From Streptococcus sanguinis (GTDB lineage Bacteria > Bacillota > Bacilli > Lactobacillales > Streptococcaceae), in contig NZ_LR134002.1 in the NCBI RefSeq assembly GCF_900635155.1, forward strand, positions 682,001 through 746,000: 64,000 nt of DNA, in the 5' to 3' direction. Shown here one piece after another: positions 1-7,100 of the stretch; positions within the stretch are counted from its first letter, which is position 1, and each line of letters starts with the position of its first letter. A program made the position numbers and the translations under genes. Below the pieces are notes generated by a model. It was not told where the DNA came from, did not search any database, and saw nothing but the letters and a program-made list of their open reading frames with translations.

Positions 1-1
1 C

Positions 2-511
2 TTCAGCAAGGTCAACCTAGCTGGTGAGGAAATTGCCGGTGCTCAGATTCAGATTTTCAAGGGACGGGAAAGCAAGGGCAGTCCTGTCGCATCTTGGACT
101 TCAGAAGCTGACAAATCTAAAGAAATCAACTTAGAGCCGGGTATTTACACCTTCCATGAAGAAGCGGCTCCGACAGGTTATCTGGCTGTGACAGATATTA
201 TCTTCCAAGTTAATGAAGATGGCACTGTAACAGTTCTAGACGCTAATAGCAATGCTGTAGAATATACAGACGGTAAGTTGTTCATTACTGACCAAGCGGC
301 ACCAGCTGAACCTGGTACCCCTGATAAAGCAGTTCAAGGCGGTATTAAGCCAAATCAATCATCTGATTCTGATAAAGCAGCAGACGGTCAAGGAAAATCT
401 AAAAAAGTTCTTCCTGCGACTGGCTCTGCCGAAAATATTGAATTGGTTCTTGGCGGTCTAGTAGTTCTAACCCTTTTAGGACTTTACCGAAAGATTCGAC
501 TGAGCAAATAA
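2..511 (+). CDS. C-terminal part of an LPXTG-anchored Cna-B repeat surface protein (5' end outside window)
   Basis: The frame is open from base 2 to the TAA at 509-511, so this is the last 169 residues of a larger protein. It holds most of one Cna-B/SpaA-type domain (FSKVNLAGEEIAGAQ at its start, then YTFHEEAAPTGY), a Pro/Asp/Lys-rich spacer, the sortase motif LPATG, a hydrophobic segment and a basic tail (RKIRLSK). Sortase A would link it to peptidoglycan. The Cna-B domain closely resembles the last repeat of the giant adhesin at 4189-9408, so the two are paralogues flanking the methyltransferase and PrsW genes. Function beyond surface anchoring and probable adhesion cannot be read from the fragment. 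Confidence 0.9.
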   Translation, partial: FSKVNLAGEEIAGAQIQIFKGRESKGSPVASWTSEADKSKEINLEPGIYTFHEEAAPTGYLAVTDIIFQVNEDGTVTVLDANSNAVEYTDGKLFITDQAAPAEPGTPDKAVQGGIKPNQSSDSDKAADGQGKSKKVLPATGSAENIELVLGGLVVLTLLGLYRKIRLSK

Positions 512-513
512 AG

Positions 514-550
514 AAAAAGAGGATAGAGCAGAATGCTTTATCTTCTTTTT
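514..550 (+). terminator. Rho-independent terminator of the upstream LPXTG gene
   Basis: A 17-bp stem (left arm 514-530, right arm 534-550, with G-U pairs) has a 3-base GAA loop and its right arm ends in a T run. It starts three bases after the stop codon. Confidence 0.85.
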
Positions 551-638
551 GTTTGCTTATTTTGGACTAGCTTTTTTGCAGCTTACTGAGCAATTTCTTC
601 CAGTTACTCATGCAGGGCAGCCACTTACGGAAAAACTC

Positions 639-666
639 TTGTTTTTAGCTCAGAATCCTCTATAAT
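639..666 (+). promoter_or_regulatory. Promoter of the methyltransferase gene
   Basis: TTGTTT (639-644) and TATAAT (661-666) are separated by 16 bp, about 30 bp before the start codon. A GGAG ribosome-binding site lies between. Confidence 0.6.
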
Positions 667-697
667 AAATGGCAAATAGAAAAAGGAGACAGAAGAT

Positions 698-1438
698 ATG
701 ACAGATACAAAAATTCAAGAGAAGCTGAAGCCAGGTTTGAAGTTAGAGGATTTTCAAAAAGATGGGGACATCTATCTGGCGCTGAATCCGGACTATGTCT
801 CAGGGGACAATGCCAAGTATATGACCATGTACAATCGCTTGGCTCGCTGGTATGATTTTGGTGAAAAATGGATAGGGCCACTTCTCCATGGCAAGGCAAT
901 TGACAAGCTGAGAAAGAACCAGATGGCAGAAATAGAATGGAAGGATCATTTATCCGTCCTTTATGTCTCTATCGGGACTGGTCAAGACCTGCGCTACATT
1001 CCTGAGAATATTGACCTGAAAAGCCTAGACTTTGTTGGGGCAGATATTTCCATAGGCATGCTGAAAAAATGTCAGAAATCCTGTGCCAAGAAGACCAATC
1101 TGCAACTCTTTCATGCTTGTGCAGAGGACCTGCCTTTTGCAGATAATAGCTTTGACATCGTCTATCATATCGGTGGAATTAATTTCTTTAGTGATAAGGC
1201 CAAGGCCATGCAGGAAATGCTGCGGGTGGCTAAGCCAGGAACTAAGATTATGATTTCAGACGAGACAGCAGACTATGTGGACCAGCAATATAAGAAGAAC
1301 CACTTCAGCAAGGACTATTTTAAGGACGCTACTGTTGATTTAGGAGAAATTGAGGCCGCTATACCGACAGGAGTCAAAGAGAAGGAGTTGAAACTCCTCT
1401 GGGACGGAAAATTTTATGTCCTGACGTTTAGGAAATAA
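698..1438 (+). CDS. Class I SAM-dependent methyltransferase
   Basis: The 246-residue protein has the Rossmann-type methyltransferase core of the UbiE/Methyltransf_11 kind: a glycine-rich SAM loop (SIGTGQD, residues 91-97), an acidic motif II (GADIS, 114-118) and a later hydrophobic strand IHNIVYHIGG-like segment. It is predicted to be cytosolic. The methyl acceptor cannot be told from sequence. The ATG at 698 follows AAAAGGAGAC at a normal distance and has its own promoter. The last 87 bp of the gene and about 107 bp downstream are duplicated at 3806-3999, beyond the PrsW genes, so this locus has been rearranged. Confidence 0.8.
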   Translation: MTDTKIQEKLKPGLKLEDFQKDGDIYLALNPDYVSGDNAKYMTMYNRLARWYDFGEKWIGPLLHGKAIDKLRKNQMAEIEWKDHLSVLYVSIGTGQDLRYIPENIDLKSLDFVGADISIGMLKKCQKSCAKKTNLQLFHACAEDLPFADNSFDIVYHIGGINFFSDKAKAMQEMLRVAKPGTKIMISDETADYVDQQYKKNHFSKDYFKDATVDLGEIEAAIPTGVKEKELKLLWDGKFYVLTFRK

Positions 1439-1545
1439 ATCAGAAGAACTGGACTTTGTTTCCGGTTTTTTTGATTCTGAATAAAAGAAACATTCGACAC
1501 AGTTTAATTGTTAGAAAAATATTCCTTCATGCTAAGTGATAAAAA
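1352..1545 (+). repeat. 194-bp direct repeat, copy 1 (3' end of methyltransferase gene plus terminator)
   Basis: Bases 1352-1545 match 3806-3999 base for base at a constant offset of 2454, with only scattered substitutions and no gaps that I can see. The copy covers the end of the methyltransferase reading frame, its stop codon, the terminator and the first bases of the BceR-type box. Confidence 0.9.
1447..1472 (+). terminator. Rho-independent terminator of the methyltransferase gene
   Basis: AACTGGA (1447-1453) pairs with TCCGGTT (1461-1467) and is followed by a T run to 1472. A second copy at 3901-3926 lies in the duplicated segment and pairs perfectly. Confidence 0.8.
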
Positions 1546-1609
1546 TGTAAGTTTAAAAGCTGAAATGACAGGTTAGGTTACAGAAAGGTTATCTTTCTTT
1601 TTGCATAAT
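1537..1609 (+). promoter_or_regulatory. BceR-type operator and promoter 1
   Basis: TGATA-AAAA-TGTAA (1537-1550) is one base off the TNACA-N4-TGTAA consensus of BceR-like regulators. A second half-site, TGACAGGTT, starts at 1566, 20 bp after the first TGTAAG. CATAAT (1604-1609) lies 38 bp after that start, the same spacing as in the four other copies. The box and flank (from about 1533) are nearly identical to those at 9535-9577. The only reading frame just downstream is a 12-residue one at 1689. Confidence 0.6.
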
Positions 1610-1688
1610 AGGGGGTGCCCTTTTGATGTTCTTCAAATAGAGAAATGATTTTAGGGCTAATATCATACTTTTTAGAAAGGAATATTGT

Positions 1689-1727
1689 ATGAAAAAAATA
1701 ACTGCAAATTTTTTGAAAAATAATTGA
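1689..1727 (+). CDS. Possible 12-residue peptide or decayed leader frame
   Basis: A short frame, MKKITANFLKNN, begins at an ATG 7 bp after AGAAAGGA (1674-1681) and lies downstream of BceR-type promoter 1. It may be a real small peptide, a regulatory leader, or the relic of a lost gene. There is no other coding support. The 666-bp gap 1439-2104 otherwise contains the duplicated terminator, two BceR-type promoters and an AAAGTTTAAACTTT palindrome near 1766 that could act as a weak terminator. Confidence 0.2.
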   Translation: MKKITANFLKNN

Positions 1728-1843
1728 TGTTTGTATTCTAGAATATTTAATATGAGGGATTAAAGAAAGTTTAAACTTTTTACAATAAATTGACACCGGA
1801 AATGAAATGACAGATTATATTAGAATTACTTATGTTTGCAATC

Positions 1844-1917
1844 TTACAATATTGTAAGATTATAAGTTTGGAACGTAAGATTTATGTAAGATTAAAATTT
1901 TAATATTTTGCTAGAAT
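1844..1917 (+). promoter_or_regulatory. BceR-type operator and promoter 2, upstream of the tandem PrsW genes
   Basis: TTACA-ATAT-TGTAA (1844-1857) sits in a perfect 20-bp palindrome at 1841-1860. A second half-site, CGTAAGATT, starts at 1874 (21 bp on), a further GTAAGATT lies at 1886, and TAGAAT (1912-1917) lies exactly 38 bp after 1874. The operator is of the BceR type; the genes that follow are the 21-residue frame at 2025 and the two PrsW homologues. Confidence 0.7.
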
Positions 1918-2024
1918 GAAGTTAGTAAGATGTTTTACTATTTCATTCAAAAATTTTTGACGGTTGATTTTAAGAATCTGATCTACAAGCAGTCAACTAC
2001 ATTATTTTCAAGAGGATAAATTCG

Positions 2025-2090
2025 ATGAATTTTAAGCAAAAAAATGATAATCATTCGTTTTCGAATAAGTCTTTTTGTAGTTTTTCTTGA
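2025..2090 (+). CDS. Possible 21-residue Ser/Asn-rich peptide
   Basis: A 21-codon frame, MNFKQKNDNHSFSNKSFCSFS, starts 8 bp after AGAGGA (2011-2016) and ends at 2090, where its stop overlaps the AAAAGGAGG ribosome-binding site of the first PrsW gene. That arrangement would couple its translation to the protease gene. It is the first frame after BceR-type promoter 2. It could be a leader peptide or a small substrate; coding capacity is unproven. Confidence 0.25.
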   Translation: MNFKQKNDNHSFSNKSFCSFS

Positions 2091-2104
2091 AAAGGAGGCT
2101 TTTT

Positions 2105-2968
2105 ATGAGGAAAAATATTGTCTTATTTAGCTACCTATCCTTGATTTGTCTTGGGTTAGGATTATCTATGAATCCTTACTTATCTTATAGTTTGTCTGCA
2201 AAAGATTATGGGATTGTTGGTGTAGTGAGTCTGCTTGAACTCTTCTATATTGTTCCTATTATAATATTATTGGCCTATTTGGCTCGCAAATGGCGAACAC
2301 CTTCTGTTGCTCTTTGGCTAGCTTTTGTAGGTGGCTTATTTTTATCCAGTTTTTTTGCTATAGTTGGTGATGAGAGCATTTTTGCTTGGTTAAAGTCAAC
2401 TTTTCCTAGCCACTCATTCTTTAATATCTTTAAAGATTCTTTAGTAGCCCCATTTATTGAGGAGCCAGTCAAGTTATTAGCTGTTGTTTGGGCAATATAT
2501 TTTATGCCTGTGAAAAATATAAAATCTATACTGTTGCTAGGCTATGCGGCAGGGACAGGATTCGAGATTAGGGAGCAGTTCACTTTTATTGCTAAAAATT
2601 TAGATAAAGGATTGGCTTATTCCATTTCTCAGGCTCTGGGGAGAATTTTCGCAGCTTTGACTTCTCACGGGCTTTATACAGCTTTAACGGCTTTTGGCTT
2701 AATACTCATGCTACTTTATTATAAGAAGAATCAATCAGTATTTTATAAAGGAATATTTTGTTTCATTTTGCCTTTTGTTTTGCATTTTCTATGGAATTTG
2801 CCAAACGGTCAATTATCCTTCAGTCCCCTTATGATTGCTTTTGAAGTTTCTTTCAGTTTAGTTGTTCTTTACGAAGCTTTTCATTTTGCCAAAAAATTTG
2901 ATCGAAAACAAGACTTAAACATTGGTAACAACCATTTCCTTGATTTCAGAATGGGGGTAAAGGAATGA
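2105..2968 (+). CDS. PrsW-like intramembrane protease, first of a tandem pair
   Basis: The 287-residue protein is almost entirely hydrophobic with about eight membrane segments. It carries the PrsW-family motifs in order: EEPVK (E119, E120, K123), GFEIREQ (E154), SHGLY (H188) and LHFLWN (H227). PrsW of Bacillus cleaves an anti-sigma factor, and relatives are metal- or glutamate-type membrane proteases; the substrate here is unknown. I start at the ATG at 2105 because AAAAGGAGG at 2090-2098 fits it, rather than at the in-frame TTG at 2087. The stop overlaps the next start (ATGA). Transcription is probably from BceR-type promoter 2. Composition is visibly AT-rich. Confidence 0.8.
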   Translation: MRKNIVLFSYLSLICLGLGLSMNPYLSYSLSAKDYGIVGVVSLLELFYIVPIIILLAYLARKWRTPSVALWLAFVGGLFLSSFFAIVGDESIFAWLKSTFPSHSFFNIFKDSLVAPFIEEPVKLLAVVWAIYFMPVKNIKSILLLGYAAGTGFEIREQFTFIAKNLDKGLAYSISQALGRIFAALTSHGLYTALTAFGLILMLLYYKKNQSVFYKGIFCFILPFVLHFLWNLPNGQLSFSPLMIAFEVSFSLVVLYEAFHFAKKFDRKQDLNIGNNHFLDFRMGVKE

Positions 2969-3831
2969 AGAAAAGACTTATTCTTTTTATTTACTTTTTT
3001 CTAGTGATACTTGGACTAGGAGTCGTTACAGAACCTTATATCTCCTATAGTTTGTCAGGTACTGATTATGGGATAGTGGGAGTAGCTAGTTTATTAGAAA
3101 TTTTCTATATTGTTCCAGTCTTTCTTTTGCTCTTTCTTTTGGCTAAAAAATGGCAGACCCCCTTGGCAGCTATTTTATTAGCACTGATAGGCGGACTTTT
3201 CCTGTCGAAGTTTCTATCTAGTACGGCTGATAGGGGACTGACTTATTTATTAGAAAGTAACTTTCCTAAGACTTCCTGGGTGAATATCATTCAGGACTCT
3301 GTTGTTGCTCCGCCTATTGAGGAGCCTGCCAAACTTCTAGCAGTAGTCTTCGCCTATTACTTTGTTCCAGTAAAAAATCTAAAATCAATATTGCTGCTGG
3401 GCTATGCTGCGGGTACAGGATTTGAAATTCAAGAACAATTTGTTTGGATTGCTAATAATGTAGACCGTGGTTTGGCTGATTCTCTATCACAAGTCATAAG
3501 CCGTTTAGTTCCGGCTTTTATGTCTCACGGGCTATATACATCTTTGCTTACTTTCGGTCTTGCACTGATATTACATTATCATAAGAAGAATCAATCTGTA
3601 TTTGCTTATGGCCTATTTTGTGTTATGCTGCCTTTTGTTTTACATTTCTTGTGGAATCTGCCAGCGAATCAGACTTATTGGGGTCGGATAATTCTAGCTT
3701 TTGAGCTTGCTTTTAGTCTTTTAGTCCTCTATAAAGCCTATGGTTTAGCAAAAGATATAGATAGGCAGTCAGGTGAATTACGATTGAAAAATTCTCATCT
3801 TTTTAGAGGCCGTTATACCGGCAGGGGTTAA
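2965..3831 (+). CDS. PrsW-like intramembrane protease, second of a tandem pair
   Basis: This 288-residue protein is a close paralogue of the one just upstream, with the same motif spacing (IEEPAK at 118-123, GFEIQEQ with E154, SHGLY, LHFLWN) and the same multi-pass topology. Its ATG overlaps the upstream stop by four bases, so the two are translationally coupled and may form a heteromer. The last nine residues (FRGRYTGRG) and the stop lie inside the 194-bp duplicated segment from the methyltransferase gene, read in another frame; the native C-terminus therefore appears to have been replaced. The substrate is unknown. Confidence 0.8.
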   Translation: MKKRLILFIYFFLVILGLGVVTEPYISYSLSGTDYGIVGVASLLEIFYIVPVFLLLFLLAKKWQTPLAAILLALIGGLFLSKFLSSTADRGLTYLLESNFPKTSWVNIIQDSVVAPPIEEPAKLLAVVFAYYFVPVKNLKSILLLGYAAGTGFEIQEQFVWIANNVDRGLADSLSQVISRLVPAFMSHGLYTSLLTFGLALILHYHKKNQSVFAYGLFCVMLPFVLHFLWNLPANQTYWGRIILAFELAFSLLVLYKAYGLAKDIDRQSGELRLKNSHLFRGRYTGRG

Positions 3832-3999
3832 GGAGAAGGAGTTGAAACTCCTCTGGGACGGAAAATTTTATGTCCTGACGTTTAGGAAATAAATCAGAAG
3901 AACCGGACTTTGTTTCCGGTTTTTTTGATTCTGAATAAAAGAAACATTCGTTACAGTTTAATTGTTAGAAAAATATTCCTTCATGCTAAGTGACAAAAA
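3806..3999 (+). repeat. 194-bp direct repeat, copy 2
   Basis: This copy of 1352-1545 supplies the last codons of the second PrsW gene and a terminator. Similarity stops inside the BceR-type box: copy 2 reads TGACA-AAAA-GCTAA, which lacks the right half-site. Confidence 0.9.
3901..3926 (+). terminator. Rho-independent terminator after the PrsW pair
   Basis: AACCGGA (3901-3907) pairs perfectly with TCCGGTT (3915-3921) and is followed by Ts to 3926. It is the duplicated methyltransferase terminator. Confidence 0.85.
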
Positions 4000-4028
4000 G
4001 CTAAACAAATGTTAAAAAAATCTCCTTT

Positions 4029-4058
4029 TGTGTATAGCCATTTTTCTTATAGTATGAT
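4029..4058 (+). promoter_or_regulatory. Promoter of the giant adhesin gene
   Basis: TTGTGT (4029-4034) and TATGAT (4053-4058) are 18 bp apart. About 130 bp of leader follows before the start codon. The gap 3832-4188 also holds repeat copy 2; I see no other gene in it. Confidence 0.55.
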
Positions 4059-4188
4059 AAAATGTAGATGTAATGTATCTATAAATGTTCGCTTTTTAGA
4101 AAGTGGGCACTGACAAGATGGGGAAGCTCAGTTAGTATACAATTACATTGTACATTTAAAACTGAATATTGTGAGAAAGGAAAATTGC

Positions 4189-7100
4189 ATGAACAAAAGG
4201 ATTAGAGCATTGCTCCACCTTATTATTCTTTTTTTAGGAGTAATTCTGCCATCTTTGGCGCCACTGACTCAGGTACAAGCAGCTGAGATTGGTAATGCTA
4301 TCACGGAGATGAGTCTGAAGAATTCTTCAGGTGGTGATTTGACGCAGGGGGTTGATATTTGGGAAACTTTTCGAGTTTACGCAAAGTTTGTCTTGCCGGA
4401 TAACCAAGTACATCAAGGTGATACGACAACAATCACCTTGCCTTCTGAGTATGCTTTTGGGAACTCTTCAGCTATTGAACTTAAGGACAGCTCGGATAAC
4501 GTTGTGGCAAATGGATTTTTGGATTCAACCAACAAGACCATTACTTTGACCTATACAAATTATGTTGAGCAAAAGTCTGGTGTCCAAGGAGAATTCTTCT
4601 TCTATGCACGAGTTGACCATGATGTTGTGAGACAAGAAGGTGACTTGAATGGTGGATTTACCGTAGGAGGTCGGATGTTGTATCCGGGAATCGTCCATTA
4701 TAATGGACCGCCCAAAAGATATGACTCAAAAATTGAAAAGAGCTCTTATCAGGCAGCAGAAGACGGTAAGAATGAAGTTCATTATAATATTGCGATTAAC
4801 CGCAATATGGAGCATTATACCGATGTAACGATAACTGACAAGATTACCTCGCCTAATTTTAAAATCATGAGAGACTCAATTCGGGTCTATAAAATTGCTT
4901 GGCGCTGGAATAATGGAGATTGGGTGCGGGATTCAACAGAAGACGTGACAGCTAATTTCCAATCAAAAATCACGGAAAATGCTGCTGGTGATGGATTCAC
5001 GATCGACCTTGGCGACATGGATGGTTTCGGGTATTTGCTGGACTATAAGACAAAAGCAGATTACGATCTTGTTGATGGTGAGCGTGTTTCCAATAGTGCT
5101 ACAATGACCTATAACGGTGGTCAAACAACGACATCAGCTGAAAATCGCTCTTATCAGATTGCTGGCGGTGTTGGAGAAGGCTATGTTTTCACCATTAAGC
5201 TCCATAAGGTCAATGAAAATGGTGAAAATCTGCAAGGTGCTGAATTTGAAGTTGTTCGTGATCGGACCGGTGCAGTTGTCGGAAAATTAACCACAGATTC
5301 TAACGGGAATGCCAACTTGGGTGACTTGTTGCGCGATGATTATACCATCCGTGAAGTGACTCCTCCTACAGGATATGATAAATTAACTGAGGAAATTAAG
5401 ATTGGGTCCCAGGATTTTGGAACAGACAAATCTGTATCGCGTGAAATCGTCAATAAGAAGACGGTAACTGAGCAGGATATAACCTTCAAAAAAGTAGATC
5501 CAAACGGGAAAGAAATTCCTGGTGCGCAACTGAAAATCTATAAAGGTGATCATGTTGATCAGGAAGAAGCTCCCGTTGCAGACTGGACTTCAGAAGAAAA
5601 TACTTCTAAAGTCATAAAACTGTCTCCAGGAACCTATACATTGACTGAAGCTAACGCTCCTGCTGGTTATCAATATGTTGAAGATATCACATTTACTGTA
5701 GGTGCTAATGGCACTGTTACTCTTGTGAAAAAAGGAGCAGAAGATACCGTTCAAGCAGCGGGTTCAATTCTGACGATTACCGACAAGGAGGACAATAGTC
5801 CTAAAGCCATTACCTTCAGCAAGGTTAACCTAGGCGGTACTGAAATTGCTGGTGCTCAAATTAAGATTTTCAAAGGCAACAAAGCGCAGGGTCAAGCTCT
5901 TGAAAGCTGGACATCCGAAGCTAATCAGTCTAAAGAAATCAATTTGGAGCCTGGTACTTACACCTTCCATGAGGAAGCCGCGCCAACTAGTTACCTCAAA
6001 GTAACTGACATCACATTCCAAGTCAAACATGACGGTACGGTGGAAGTGACTAATGTCGGAGAAAAAGACTCCAAAGGTGAAAACAACAAGGTTGTGACTG
6101 AAGGAGCAACTTTGAAGGTAACAGACAAGGATGACGACACAGAACGTGATGTGACTATCAAAAAAGTAGATCCAAACGGGAAGGAGATTCCTGGTGCGGA
6201 ACTGAAACTTTACAAAGGCAGTCGGATTCGTCCTGAAGCTAAACCTGTTGCAGAGTGGACATCCGAAGCCAACGCATCTAAAGTAGTAAAATTAGCTCCA
6301 GGGACATATTCTCTGAAAGAAAGTCATGCTCCTGCTGGGTTTGTAGCTGTAGAAGATATTAAATTCACAGTTCATTCCGATGGTACTATTACAGTTGATG
6401 CTAAAGGAGCAACAGATTCTGTTGAAGCAAATGGCTTGGTTCTTACTGTAACTGATAAAGAGGACAATAGTCTGAAAGCCATTACTTTCAGTAAAGTCAA
6501 CCTTGGCGGAACTGAAATCGCTGGTGCGGAAATCAAGATCTTCAAGGGCGAGAAAGCTGAAGGAAACGCAGTCGAAAGCTGGACATCCGAAGCTGGCAAG
6601 TCTAAGGAAATCAACTTGACTCCAGGTACCTACACCTTCCATGAGGAAGCAGCCCCAACCGGTTACCTCAAAGTGACCGATATCACTTTCCAAGTCAAGC
6701 ATGACGGTACAGTGGAAGTGACAAACGTTGGTGAGAAAGATGCTAAGGGTGAATCTAACACCGTTGCGACCAATGGTGGAACTCTGACTATTACTGATAA
6801 GGATGATAATCTTCCACGTAAGATTACCTTCAGCAAGGTCAACCTCGGTGGTACAGAAATCGCGGGAGCTCAAATCAAGATCTACAAGGGCGATAAGGCA
6901 GAAGGCAATCCAGTAGAAAGCTGGACATCTGAAGCAGGTAAGTCTAAGGACATCAACTTGACTCCGGGCACTTACACTTTCCATGAAGAAGCGGCTCCAA
7001 CCGGTTACCTCAAAGTTACTGACATCACTTTCCAAGTGAAAACGGATGGAACAGTAGAAGTAACCAATGTCGGTGAAAAGGACTCTAAGGGTGAAGACAA

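Noticed and set aside
3991..4004. Sixth BceR-type box in repeat copy 2
   Set aside because: It reads TGACA-AAAA-GCTAA; the right half-site is lost and no second site or -10 at 38 bp follows.
6292..7035. 247-codon open frame on the minus strand inside the adhesin gene
   Set aside because: It and several similar minus-strand frames arise from the repeated units read backwards; they recur with the repeat and have no ribosome-binding site or family match.
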